Positions 38,721-48,360 of a stretch of 64,000 bases of DNA are shown piece by piece. The DNA is taken from contig NZ_CP040977.1 of NCBI RefSeq assembly GCF_006364435.1, positions 930,001 through 994,000 of the forward strand, read 5' to 3'. A program made the position numbers and the translations under genes. Below the pieces are notes generated by a model that was given only the letters and a program-made list of their open reading frames with translations, was not told the DNA's origin and made no database searches. Source of the stretch: Candidatus Methylopumilus universalis. GTDB lineage: Bacteria > Pseudomonadota > Gammaproteobacteria > Burkholderiales > Methylophilaceae. The first letter of the stretch is position 1; each line of letters starts with the position of its first letter.

Positions 38721-40261
38721 AGTACTTTAGATTAATTTATATACTTTATATACTTATTAAGTATCGCCTCGAGGAGTTCATCACATTCAATCGACAACTG
38801 AATGTTTTTGCCTATTCTATCTCGATACTATTTTTCTTTAGATCAGCCAAAGAAAATAGAGGTACAAGACTTAGGCTTGCGCTCGAAGAATTAGGTCCAA
38901 TTTTTGTTAAATTTGGTCAAATGTTATCCACCAGAAGAGATCTCATTCCTTTAGATATTGCAGATGAGCTAGCTAAACTTCAGGATCAAGTGCCCCCCTT
39001 TCCGTATAAGAATGTTGAAAAAATTATTACAGCTTCATATGGTATGTCGCCAGATAAAATTTTTAAAACGTTTGACCAAACCCCTATAGCAAGTGCATCA
39101 GTTGCCCAAGTTCACTTTGCAACGCTTCATGACGGAAAAGATGTTGCAGTCAAAATATTAAGACCTAATATTAAGCGCGTGATTAATAAAGATATAAATT
39201 TACTTTATCTCATTGCTTTCATGCTTGAATTGACATGGTCAGATGGCAAACGACTAAGGCCAAGAGAGGTTGTAGCTGAGTTTTCAAAACATGTTCAATG
39301 TGAATTAAATCTAATGTTAGATGCAGCAAATTGCAGTCGCTTAGGTGAAAATTTTAAAGATAAAAAACTGCTTATCGTGCCAGAAGTTTATTGGGATTAC
39401 TGTAATGAAGATGTCATGGTCATGGAAAGAATGTACGGAACACCTATAAGCCACATCGAAATCCTTCGCAAGAAAAAAATCGATATTAAGCAACTCGCAC
39501 GCAACGGGGTAGAAATATTCTTTACGCAGGTATTTAGGGATAGTTTTTTTCATGCAGATATGCACCCTGGCAATATTCAGGTTGCTGATGATGGTCGCTA
39601 TATTGCAATGGATTTTGGTATCATGGGGTCTCTTAGTGAGAATGATAAAAATTATCTAGCACGTAATTTTTTAGCCTTTTTTAAACGTGATTACCATGAC
39701 GTAGCACTTGCTCATATCGAATCGGGCTGGGTTCCTAGGAATACTTCTTTAGATGAATTTGAAAATGCAATACGATCAGTATGTGAGCCGATTTTTAATA
39801 AGCCTTTGAAGGAAATATCATTTGGTCGCCTTCTTATCAGGTTATTTCAAACATCGAGACGATTTAATATGGAAATCCAGCCTCAGCTTACCATGCTTCA
39901 AAAGACACTTTTAAATGTTGAGGGTCTTGGTCGAAACCTAGATCCTGATTTAGACTTATGGAAAACAGCCGCTCCATTTTTGAAAAAATATATGTCAGAA
40001 CAAAAAGGTATTAAACATATTTTAAAGAGTTTAAAAAATGAACTCCCACATTGGCTTCATTTAACGCCACAATTGCCAAGACTTATTCATGAGTTTCTCG
40101 AACAAAAAAAACATGAAAATATAAATGCATTTAACCAAGATGACATTAATCACCTATTAAAAACGCAAAAAAAACAGAATCGCTGGTTTAAAATTGCTAT
40201 TGCTTTAATTGGATTTACTTTGTTGCTAAATTTAACAATCTTGTTTTGTTTTATTAAATAA
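38717..40261 (+). CDS. ubiB: UbiB ABC1-type atypical kinase for ubiquinone synthesis
   Basis: 514 residues. The KxGQ-type motif LGPIFVKFGQMLSTRRDLIP is the diagnostic inhibitory loop of UbiB/COQ8. Kinase-like elements: VAVKILRP, FFHADMHPGNI and AMDFGIMG. C-terminal membrane anchor at about 490-512. Last gene of the ubiE-J-B operon. In studied homologues it has ATPase activity and aids quinone precursor handling rather than protein phosphorylation. Confidence 0.95.
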   Translation: MKYFRLIYILYILIKYRLEEFITFNRQLNVFAYSISILFFFRSAKENRGTRLRLALEELGPIFVKFGQMLSTRRDLIPLDIADELAKLQDQVPPFPYKNVEKIITASYGMSPDKIFKTFDQTPIASASVAQVHFATLHDGKDVAVKILRPNIKRVINKDINLLYLIAFMLELTWSDGKRLRPREVVAEFSKHVQCELNLMLDAANCSRLGENFKDKKLLIVPEVYWDYCNEDVMVMERMYGTPISHIEILRKKKIDIKQLARNGVEIFFTQVFRDSFFHADMHPGNIQVADDGRYIAMDFGIMGSLSENDKNYLARNFLAFFKRDYHDVALAHIESGWVPRNTSLDEFENAIRSVCEPIFNKPLKEISFGRLLIRLFQTSRRFNMEIQPQLTMLQKTLLNVEGLGRNLDPDLDLWKTAAPFLKKYMSEQKGIKHILKSLKNELPHWLHLTPQLPRLIHEFLEQKKHENINAFNQDDINHLLKTQKKQNRWFKIAIALIGFTLLLNLTILFCFIK

Positions 40262-40278
40262 ATTTAGGAAGTTTTGAT

Positions 40279-41709
40279 TTGCTTATTTGGTTTGTCTCTC
40301 TCTATCTTTTAGTCACAATTGGGATTGGTATTTTTGTATCCTCCCGCGTTAAAAATACGAAAGACTATGCTGTAGCCGGAAGGCACCTGCCACTCCCTAT
40401 CGTGACTGCAACCGTTTTTGCAACTTGGTTTGGAGCAGAAGCAATTTTTGGTGTGTCGTCTACTTTTGTTAAAGAAGGCTTAAATGGGGTTGTGGCTGAC
40501 CCTTTTGGGTCAAGCCTTTGTTTGGTTATTGCTGGTATTTTCTTTTCTTCTAAATTATATAAATTAAATATTATTACTTTGGGAGACTTTTACAGGGCGA
40601 GATACAACAGAACTATTGAGGTATTAACAACTATCGCAATTGTCATCTCATACTTGGGATGGGTAGCGGCACAGATTAAAGCGCTTGGATTAATATTTAA
40701 CCTTATTACACATCAATATATTAGCGAAGAACTGGGCATGGTTATTGGGATATTAATTGTGCTGACTTTCACTACCTTTGGCGGCATGTTATCTGTAGCC
40801 ATATTAGATTTTATCCAAATGATCGTAGTTATTGGTGGGCTTCTATATATTGCATATGCTATTTCTCATTTAACAGGGGGGGTTGCCCCGGTTATTGAAA
40901 GTGCCTCTATAAATCATAAGTTAGACTTTTTCCCAAAAGGTAATATTTGGACATGGATAACTTTTTTGGGTACATGGATTACTATGATGCTGGGGTCGGT
41001 TCCTCAACAAGACGTTTTTCAACGCGTAACATCGGCTAAAACTGCCAAAATTGCGTTATACGGCTCGATACTTGGCGCTTCAATTTATTTTATATTTACG
41101 TTTGTACCAATGTTTATTGCATATTCGGCAACTTTAATTGATGCTGAATATTTTAACGGACTCGTCAATACAAACTCACAGCATGTCTTGCCCATGCTTG
41201 TGCTTAACTATATGCCACTCTTTGCACAAGTGATATTTTTTGGAGCTGTTCTATCAGCAATAATGAGTTGCTCTTCAGCAACGCTTCTAGCGCCATCTAT
41301 TTCTTTTGCAGAAAATATTGTTAAAGGTTATTTTCCGAAAATCAGCGACAAACATTTACTCAAAATTATGAGAATTACCCTCGTCTGTTTTTCTGCTATT
41401 GTCTTGCTATATGCCCTTAGTTCAAATCTTTCCATTTTTGGGATGGTTGAATCAGCCTATAAAATTACCTTAGCAGGTGCTTTTGTGCCTCTCGTATTTG
41501 GTGCATTTTGGAAAAAAGCTAATAGCCAAGGGGCTTTAATGGCCATTATTGGCGGTATAGGTTCGTGGTTATTCGTAGAAGTATTTTTAGGTGATAGTGC
41601 GCTGATTCCTGCTCAACTAATTGGCTTGGGTAATAGTATTATTGGGATGATTGTAGGGTCCTTATTACCGAAGATTATCAAAGAAACAAATAAGCTTAAT
41701 ATTAATTAG
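40279..41709 (+). CDS. Sodium/solute symporter (SSS family), substrate unknown
   Basis: 476 residues with about 13 predicted membrane spans. Opening SRVKNTKDYAVAGRHLPLPIVTATVFATWFGAEAIFG is the SSS N-terminal signature; FGGMLSVAILDFIQMIVVIGG is the central SSS segment. Family members import proline, pantothenate, sugars, acetate or act as sensors; the sequence does not settle the substrate. Start TTG 40279 with TAGGAAG upstream, only 17 nt after ubiB, so probably co-transcribed. Its stop overlaps that of mutM by 4 nt. Confidence 0.87.
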   Translation: MLIWFVSLYLLVTIGIGIFVSSRVKNTKDYAVAGRHLPLPIVTATVFATWFGAEAIFGVSSTFVKEGLNGVVADPFGSSLCLVIAGIFFSSKLYKLNIITLGDFYRARYNRTIEVLTTIAIVISYLGWVAAQIKALGLIFNLITHQYISEELGMVIGILIVLTFTTFGGMLSVAILDFIQMIVVIGGLLYIAYAISHLTGGVAPVIESASINHKLDFFPKGNIWTWITFLGTWITMMLGSVPQQDVFQRVTSAKTAKIALYGSILGASIYFIFTFVPMFIAYSATLIDAEYFNGLVNTNSQHVLPMLVLNYMPLFAQVIFFGAVLSAIMSCSSATLLAPSISFAENIVKGYFPKISDKHLLKIMRITLVCFSAIVLLYALSSNLSIFGMVESAYKITLAGAFVPLVFGAFWKKANSQGALMAIIGGIGSWLFVEVFLGDSALIPAQLIGLGNSIIGMIVGSLLPKIIKETNKLNIN

Positions 41710-42521
41710 TTCTGACACTTAATACAGAAGAAACTTGAGCGCTGTCCAATTTTTATGTTTTCAATAATTGACTTGCACTTTCGGCAAGGCTTACCTTTCA
41801 TTCCATAAACATTATAAGTCTGCTGAAAATAACCAGACTGTCCATTAACGTTATAAAAATCTTTAAGAGAACTTCCGCCTAGTTCAATTGCTTTTATTAA
41901 TGTAGCTTTAATATGTTTAACGATCTTTGTGCATTCGTCCAGTGAAGTGTCTTTACCTAATTTACTGGGAATCACTCCAGCTTTAAATAATGATTCACTT
42001 GCATATATATTACCAACGCCAACAACGATATGACTATCCATGATGATATTTTTAATAGGTGATTTTTTATTCTGCGCTTTTGAAAATAAATAATCTCCAG
42101 TAAATAAACTTTCTAATGGTTCAGGACCTAACCTAGAAATTAAAAAATGATCTTTAATATCTTTATCTATCCAGAATATAGATCCAAATCTTCTTGGGTC
42201 TGTATACCTCAAAATATTTTTTGAATTATGAAACGTGATATCAACATGATCATGCTTTTTAGGAGGTATCTCTTTGTCTAAGATTTCAAGCCGTCCTGAC
42301 ATGCCTAGATGAATCATGAGGGTGCCTTTTTCAAATTGAACAAGAATATATTTCGCGCGTCTTTTTATGAAGAGTATTTTCTGGTTAGGAAGTGTTTTCT
42401 TTAAGTGCGATGGAATTGGCCATCTTAAAGATGGATTCCTGATAATAATATTTGAAATAGACTTTTGAAGAATGGGTTTTAGACCGATACAGGTGATCTC
42501 AACCTCTGGAAGTTCAGGCAT
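41706..42521 (-). CDS. mutM: Formamidopyrimidine-DNA glycosylase
   Basis: Removes 8-oxoguanine and formamidopyrimidine from DNA. N-terminal PELPEVE with catalytic Pro2 and Glu3, the helix-two-turn-helix region VGVGNIYASESLF, and C-terminal zinc finger CRKC...CIKC. Length 271. It sits 8 nt after the DUF4340 gene and is probably co-transcribed with the ABC system, with no evident functional link. Confidence 0.96.
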   Translation of the reverse strand: MPELPEVEITCIGLKPILQKSISNIIIRNPSLRWPIPSHLKKTLPNQKILFIKRRAKYILVQFEKGTLMIHLGMSGRLEILDKEIPPKKHDHVDITFHNSKNILRYTDPRRFGSIFWIDKDIKDHFLISRLGPEPLESLFTGDYLFSKAQNKKSPIKNIIMDSHIVVGVGNIYASESLFKAGVIPSKLGKDTSLDECTKIVKHIKATLIKAIELGGSSLKDFYNVNGQSGYFQQTYNVYGMKGKPCRKCKSIIENIKIGQRSSFFCIKCQN

Positions 42522-42529
42522 AAAAGAAT

Positions 42530-43417
42530 TTATTTATTAGAATGTTCGACGGGAGGATTCAGCATAGTAAATCCAATATCACTCCCAAAGTGGTACAGTA
42601 AACCTTCATCTACTCTATAGAGTTGCGTCTCCGGTGATTCCTGGACACGTAAAAATGTAATCTTTTTCCCATCTGTCGTATGGATATCAAAACTCTTATA
42701 TGGGATCCTTAAATCAATGGCGAATTTTTCAACCGACTTTGCTGGATTTTTAACCCATGTCATATCAAACCATTCAGCCATATCGCTTTGTTTAAGTTGA
42801 TTGCCTTCGTTTGCAGACCATTCGTTATTATTGCGCGTGACTTTTAATTTTTTAGATTTCCATTGTTCAAGACGAGAAAAATCGAAATCCTTAATTTGTT
42901 CTGACTTGCTTAAGGGAGACTTATCAATGAGCTCAATTGGCTGCGTAGATGCAGATTCAGAATAAGAACCGCTAATAAGGTACACATTGTCTTTATACAA
43001 AAGGTATTGGTCTTCTGTTACAGAGTTGTATGTGCCAAAAATAAACTCCTCTTCCACCCCCTTATGAATTAATTTTAAATTCATAGTAGGTTTATCTAAG
43101 CCATATTTTGCTAGATCGTTTGAAGGCAATTTTTCGCTACTTGATGTTGCTACGATGGATATTATTTTTTGCACTGAAAATTGGTCTGCTCTACCTTTTA
43201 TAGGCTCAACCATATCCCATGACTCGGTAGATTTTTTAAAAATCACAGAAGCTCTAGATGGAAAATCTACCTTTATAGAGTCAAAATCGCTCAAATTAAA
43301 AGTGCTAATTGAAAATTGTTTGGTTTGCTTTATTTTTGAAGGCTTTAGAAATAAAAAGAGTGATATCGATAAAACCATCACTAACAAGATAATATTAATT
43401 AGCCAACGATTTTTCAT
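42530..43417 (-). CDS. DUF4340 protein, last gene of Gld-like ABC operon
   Basis: 295 residues. N-terminal TM (about 6-25), then a predicted periplasmic region with the repeated pattern seen in DUF4340 proteins (e.g. WDMVEPIKGRADQFSVQKIIS and LAKYGLDKPTMNLKL). No catalytic motif is visible. It follows the GldG-like gene by 9 nt. DUF4340 genes are often found beside Gld-like ABC genes, so it is most likely a membrane-anchored partner of that complex. Confidence 0.75.
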   Translation of the reverse strand: MKNRWLINIILLVMVLSISLFLFLKPSKIKQTKQFSISTFNLSDFDSIKVDFPSRASVIFKKSTESWDMVEPIKGRADQFSVQKIISIVATSSSEKLPSNDLAKYGLDKPTMNLKLIHKGVEEEFIFGTYNSVTEDQYLLYKDNVYLISGSYSESASTQPIELIDKSPLSKSEQIKDFDFSRLEQWKSKKLKVTRNNNEWSANEGNQLKQSDMAEWFDMTWVKNPAKSVEKFAIDLRIPYKSFDIHTTDGKKITFLRVQESPETQLYRVDEGLLYHFGSDIGFTMLNPPVEHSNK

Positions 43418-43426
43418 AATTACAAA

Positions 43427-44812
43427 CTAAGCTTTTCTTCGTTTGAACCAAAACAGTATACCTACAACAAAAAAACCAATCGGTATGAAGTATTGAAAAC
43501 TATGGAATATGGTCCAGGCAATAATGAATGAAATTTTGTTATCAGGAATAGTGACATTGACATCTTTTAATGGCATGGGCTGTATAGAAATTAAATTATC
43601 ATCGCCTGATAGCCAGTTAATCATGTTGATACCGAGATCTAAATTGCCACCATTTATAATAAATGTATTAGATAAGAAGTTACCATTACCCACTACAACC
43701 ACTCTTTGGCCCTTTTTTCCATAAACTCTTTGAAGTGCAACTGCTATATTAATTGGGCCAGGCTTATCTTTGCTTTTATCGAAAGTAGGTTTTTGATTTG
43801 CCATTACCTGAGTAGACTCCAGCCATCCGTTGGGCGATACCTCTATCAATTTACTAACTTCCCAACCATTATCTAATGTTCCTTTAGCATTAACTTCGTG
43901 TGCATTAGAAAATCGAGTTCCTAGCATAAAGTTTTTAGTAATAGCGTGCTCACCATAAGAAGAAGCATAAGCAATATTTTCATTACTCCCCTCACTCCTA
44001 TCTGCTGGATCTATAACTTGTCCGCTTGAAACGCTTAGTCCAAGATAGGTAGCAATTTCATCTAGGCCATGAAAGTTATTATCATCAAGAAGCCAAAGTA
44101 AATTTCCGCCTGACTCTAAGAATTTTTTAATTTTTTTTGCTTCAATTGGAGAAATATTTTTTTGCGGGCTTGCAATCACTAACATCGAACCATTCAAAGG
44201 AACTTCTGGCTCAATAGTTAAATTTAAATTAGCGAATTTCAAACCTTTAGATTCTAATTGCTTACCAAATTCACCTACGTCATTATTCTTCAGACCAATT
44301 AAGTTTCTTTCACCATGTCCATCTAAATACATAACTGCCTGTTGGCTTGTTCTTGATAAGCGCATAAAAAGATTTGTCATCTCTTGTTCTGCAAAAGGAG
44401 GTTTAATATGCTCAGATCTTTTTTGATATTCAACCACAACTTCGCCGTCTTCTTTAATACCGTTTTCCTGGGCTAATTTTGGTTCTTTTATTGGGCTAAT
44501 AAATTTAACATTGATATCAGGTTTCGTTCTCTGATATCTGGCCATAAAATTAATAATGCCCTGCCTAAATGTGTCACCGTTATTCACGTCATCTTCCGAA
44601 GCGAAGACAGTTAATGTTATTGGGCCTTGCATTTGCTTCAATACATTAATACTTCCGGTTGTTAATGTATTTCTATTAGCTTGGGTTATATCTTTAGCAA
44701 ACTTGTATTGATTTGCAACAAATCCTAATAAAAATATTAAGGCTATGAATAAAACTACAAAAAAACTATTTTGTATAAGAATCTGTAATCTTAATTTTGG
44801 ATTAACTTTCAT
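43427..44812 (-). CDS. GldG-like membrane-anchored ABC accessory protein
   Basis: 461 residues with one TM near the N-terminus (about 14-34) and one at the C-terminus (about 434-455, IAWTIFHSFQYFIPIGFFVVGILFWFKRR). The large periplasmic region between contains AVMYLDGHGERNL and GGNLLWLLDDNN, typical of the GldG/IFT52-like family. In Flavobacterium, GldG works with GldA and GldF in gliding, but no gliding genes are expected here. Lies 2 nt after the permease gene. Confidence 0.78.
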   Translation of the reverse strand: MKVNPKLRLQILIQNSFFVVLFIALIFLLGFVANQYKFAKDITQANRNTLTTGSINVLKQMQGPITLTVFASEDDVNNGDTFRQGIINFMARYQRTKPDINVKFISPIKEPKLAQENGIKEDGEVVVEYQKRSEHIKPPFAEQEMTNLFMRLSRTSQQAVMYLDGHGERNLIGLKNNDVGEFGKQLESKGLKFANLNLTIEPEVPLNGSMLVIASPQKNISPIEAKKIKKFLESGGNLLWLLDDNNFHGLDEIATYLGLSVSSGQVIDPADRSEGSNENIAYASSYGEHAITKNFMLGTRFSNAHEVNAKGTLDNGWEVSKLIEVSPNGWLESTQVMANQKPTFDKSKDKPGPINIAVALQRVYGKKGQRVVVVGNGNFLSNTFIINGGNLDLGINMINWLSGDDNLISIQPMPLKDVNVTIPDNKISFIIAWTIFHSFQYFIPIGFFVVGILFWFKRRKA

Positions 44813-44814
44813 AA

Positions 44815-45573
44815 TTATCCACGAAGCCTTTCTGCATCAAGACGTCTTATAGTTAATGTTAAGAATGTTGAAATGAATAAAAAGAAATATATTAAATCCG
44901 AGGTATCAATCATTCCCCTTGAAAAGCTTTGGAAGTGTTTCATTAAGGATACGTATGCAAACCAGTGATTAGGATCACTCGCAAACATACTTTCAAGAAA
45001 AATTAATGCAAATAATGAGATAAAACTTAGTATTGCAGCAATAATAGGCTGTTTTGTTAAGCTTGAAAAATAAATACCTAAAGCAGAAAAGCTTCCTAAA
45101 AGAAGCCAAAGACCAAATGAATTTGCGATTAAATACCCAAAATCTATATCCGACCAAATATTAAGCGTTATGAGCATCATAAAAATATAAACAATAAGAA
45201 TGCTTAAGAAAATAATCAATCCGACAAATTTACCTAAAACAATTTCAGTTAACGAAATGGGTGCGCTAAATAAAAATGGCAATGTTTGATTGCGTCTCTC
45301 TTCGCTAATAAGACGCATAGTCAAAAGTGGAACAGCGAAAAGCATAATATAGCGCGCTATGCCAAAAACTGTCTGACCTACAAAAATTGTAACTCCAACT
45401 CTTTCAGCAGGTCGAACTGCACCCGACATCACTTCAAAGTATTTATTTACTCCGGTCAGATAAAAATTACCAAGCAAAGCCATAAGAAGGGCCAATATAG
45501 TCCACCCCATTGGTGAAGCAAATAAACTTTTAAGCTCTTTTCTTGCGATATTTAAAATCATTTTAGCGATCAC
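44815..45573 (-). CDS. ABC-2-type permease (GldF-like)
   Basis: 252 residues with six predicted TM spans (about 20-40, 58-82, 105-130, 140-165, 170-192, 225-243). N-terminal IARKELKSLFASPMGW is typical of the ABC-2 permeases paired with Gld-type ATPases. The start may be GTG 45573 or, more likely, ATG 45561. It forms the membrane channel of the ABC system with the ATPase gene 10 nt upstream. Substrate unknown. Confidence 0.85.
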   Translation of the reverse strand: MIAKMILNIARKELKSLFASPMGWTILALLMALLGNFYLTGVNKYFEVMSGAVRPAERVGVTIFVGQTVFGIARYIMLFAVPLLTMRLISEERRNQTLPFLFSAPISLTEIVLGKFVGLIIFLSILIVYIFMMLITLNIWSDIDFGYLIANSFGLWLLLGSFSALGIYFSSLTKQPIIAAILSFISLFALIFLESMFASDPNHWFAYVSLMKHFQSFSRGMIDTSDLIYFFLFISTFLTLTIRRLDAERLRG

Positions 45574-45583
45574 TCATATTCAT

Positions 45584-46516
45584 TTAATTTGTTTGTTTCT
45601 TTTCAGTTAATTGCACAAAAACATCTTCTAGGCTCGTTTGATCAGGAGCTATTTGATAAAGCCCCCAGCGATTTTTTACCGATAACCTCACGATAGCATC
45701 TGCTGGAGACTGTTTATTTTTAAAGTGAATGCGATACATACGATCTTCTGCTTTTTCAACTTTAATAACACCTTCAATATCTTTAAGTGCTGAGACTGTA
45801 GGTGCTTTTGCAAAGCCCACCATAAGCTTATTGCCTTGCCGATGCTGTTTTAATTCATCAATTGACCCATGAAATACTAAATTACCTTTATCGATAATTT
45901 GAACACGATCACATACCATTTCAACTTCAGGAAGAATATGTGTAGATAAAATTACGCTATGTTTTTGACCTATTTCTCTAATAAGTGACCTAATTTCTCT
46001 AATTTGAATCGGATCAAGTCCTACTGTAGGCTCATCAAGAATTACAACTAAAGGATTATGAATAATTGCTTGAGCAATTGCTACGCGTTGCTGATAGCCA
46101 TTAGATAAGTTTTCAATTAATCGCTTGCTCATATGGCTTAGGCCACATTTTTGTTTGGCAATTTCTACAGCTTTTTTAATTTGTTTACTAGGTACCTTAT
46201 GAAGACGGGCAGCAATGGTTAAAAATTCATCCACCGTAAGTTCCTTATATATGGGACGCATCTCAGGCAAATACCCTATTAATGCTTTTGCTTCCTTAGG
46301 ATTTTCAATCATATCAATGCCACAAATTTTTACGGTACCGATCGAGGGGGCTAAATTTCCCGTAAGCATTCGCATTGTGGTCGACTTACCGGCTCCATTA
46401 GGTCCAAGAAAGCCTAGAACCTCACCTTTTTCTAGTTGAAAACTTACATTTTTAACGGCCTCGCGACCCCCAAAAAGGCGCGTCAGCTCAATAGCTTCTA
46501 AGGTTAAATTTGACAT
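45584..46516 (-). CDS. ABC transporter ATPase (GldA-like)
   Basis: 310 residues. Walker A GPNGAGKST (38-46), signature LSNGYQQRVAIAQAI, Walker B VVILDEPTVGLDP, and a C-terminal DUF4162-like extension (about 225-310). First gene of the four-gene operon ATPase-permease-GldG-DUF4340. A TATAAT-like box on the minus strand at 46557-46562 may be its -10. The ABC-2 type suggests export or mechanical coupling rather than uptake. Confidence 0.9.
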   Translation of the reverse strand: MSNLTLEAIELTRLFGGREAVKNVSFQLEKGEVLGFLGPNGAGKSTTMRMLTGNLAPSIGTVKICGIDMIENPKEAKALIGYLPEMRPIYKELTVDEFLTIAARLHKVPSKQIKKAVEIAKQKCGLSHMSKRLIENLSNGYQQRVAIAQAIIHNPLVVILDEPTVGLDPIQIREIRSLIREIGQKHSVILSTHILPEVEMVCDRVQIIDKGNLVFHGSIDELKQHRQGNKLMVGFAKAPTVSALKDIEGVIKVEKAEDRMYRIHFKNKQSPADAIVRLSVKNRWGLYQIAPDQTSLEDVFVQLTEKKQTN

Positions 46517-46667
46517 AGATGTTTTTTTGAATTTTTATTGAAAAAATGAATCATAGATTATACATATTAAAATATCTTGTTTTGCTTTATTAAGCCCCGG
46601 ATCATTGCTGACAGCTATTTGTCAAATTAGTTTAAACTATTGTGGAAATCAAATCTCAGGAATCTTT

Positions 46668-48338
46668 ATGCATCTGCTTAGAATATTTACACTTATTACC
46701 ATTCTCCTGTTTAGTATTTTAGCTAATGCAAAGCCAGGCACATCAAGTTCTGCTAATAATTATACCAATCCTGATCTTGTTTTTAGGCTCTTATTAGCTG
46801 AAATTGCATCTCAACGCGGGGAGCTTAATCTTGCCAGCGAACTTTTTTTGGATTTAGCCAAGCAAACTGATAACGCTCTATTAGCTGAACGCGCAACAAA
46901 AATTACTGGCTACACAAGAAATGCTGCTTTAGCTTTGGAGGCTTCCAAGGTATGGAATGAGCTTAATAAAGATTCTATTGATGCTCAACAAGCCTTAAGT
47001 GAAATACTTATAGCCAACAATAAACTTAACGAAGCAAAGTCAGTTTTACAAAAGTTACTCCTCAAAGAAAAAACAAGGGCGAGTGGCTTTTTGTACTTGA
47101 ATAGCATGCTTTCTCGAGTGCCAGATAAGAAAGCTGTATTGACTTTAGTAACCGAGCTTGCTCAACCTTATCCCAAACTAGCAGAGGCACATTTTGCGGT
47201 CGTGCATGCAGCTTGGATTGGTAAAGATCAAAAAGTGTATGAAAAAGAATTGGCTGCTATCAATCAAATTAAACCGGAATGGGAGATGCCAGTCTTATTT
47301 AAAGGGCAAATCTTGGCTCAAGAAAGTCCAGAAAATGCCCTTAATTTCTATAGTGGTTTCTTAAGTAAATATCCAAAATCAAACGATGTAAGACTCGAAT
47401 ATGCAAAGCTTCTAACAAATGGTCGCAAATTTAATGAAGCTAAAAATGAATTTATTAAACTTGTAAATACAGCAAATAGTTCTGCGGAGGTTACACTTGC
47501 TGTGGGTTTGTTATCAGTTGAGCTTGAAGATTACGATCTTGCTGAAAAGTATTTTTTACAAAGCCTTAAAAGAAACCCAAAAGACAAAGATCAAGTCTTT
47601 ATCTACCTTGCAAAAATTGCAGACAAAAAGAATCTGACTGATGCGGCAATTGCTTGGCTTAATAAAGTAGGCAATGGAAATCATTTTATTGAATCAAAAT
47701 TAATTACAGCAGAAATCATTGCAAAAAAAGAATCCGTCGATAAAGCATTGGAATTTTTAAGTACAATAAAATCTAATTCGGCAGATGAAAAATTAAGTGT
47801 CGTTCAATTAAAAACATCTTTACTCACTCGATTTAACCGCCACCAAGAAGCGTTTCAGCTCATGCAGAGTGAGGCGCCTAACTTTGCTAAATCTGCTGAA
47901 TTCAAATTTGATTATGCACTCCTCGCGGATAAGTTAAATAAATATGACTTAATGGAAAATCTTTTAAGGGAAGCTATCAAGATTAAACCTGACTACGCTG
48001 TAGCTTATAATGCACTGGGCTATTCATTTGCTGATAGAAACATTCATTTAGAAGATGCAAGAAAATATATTGAGGTTGCTTTATCGATATCACCTAATAA
48101 TCATTATATTTTAGATAGTATGGGTTGGTTGTATTTCAGACTTGGCAAATTAGATTCTGCTCTTTCTTTCATTCAGAAAGCCTATGATATTCAAGCGGAC
48201 CCAGAGATCGCAGCACATCTTAGTGAAATTTTGTGGGCCCAAGGAAAAAAGAAAGAAGCTAGCGATGTTCTAGAATTATCACTTCAATCATTTCCCGATA
48301 ATGAAGTTCTGAAAGAAACGTTTAAAAGATTACGTTAA
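46668..48338 (+). CDS. Exported TPR-repeat protein
   Basis: 556 residues from ATG 46668, chosen because AGGAATCTTT precedes it and it creates a signal peptide (MHLLRIFTLITILLFSILANA); the open frame begins earlier. The mature part is built of tetratricopeptide repeats, clearest in the C-terminal third (PDYAVAYNALGYSFADRNIHLEDARKYI region). A protein-protein interaction role in the periplasm is likely. It is followed by lolB, as in many betaproteobacteria, suggesting a link to outer-membrane lipoprotein biogenesis; this is inference. Confidence 0.85.
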   Translation: MHLLRIFTLITILLFSILANAKPGTSSSANNYTNPDLVFRLLLAEIASQRGELNLASELFLDLAKQTDNALLAERATKITGYTRNAALALEASKVWNELNKDSIDAQQALSEILIANNKLNEAKSVLQKLLLKEKTRASGFLYLNSMLSRVPDKKAVLTLVTELAQPYPKLAEAHFAVVHAAWIGKDQKVYEKELAAINQIKPEWEMPVLFKGQILAQESPENALNFYSGFLSKYPKSNDVRLEYAKLLTNGRKFNEAKNEFIKLVNTANSSAEVTLAVGLLSVELEDYDLAEKYFLQSLKRNPKDKDQVFIYLAKIADKKNLTDAAIAWLNKVGNGNHFIESKLITAEIIAKKESVDKALEFLSTIKSNSADEKLSVVQLKTSLLTRFNRHQEAFQLMQSEAPNFAKSAEFKFDYALLADKLNKYDLMENLLREAIKIKPDYAVAYNALGYSFADRNIHLEDARKYIEVALSISPNNHYILDSMGWLYFRLGKLDSALSFIQKAYDIQADPEIAAHLSEILWAQGKKKEASDVLELSLQSFPDNEVLKETFKRLR

Positions 48339-48360
48339 CTCTTACAGAGCTTTTATTTAA

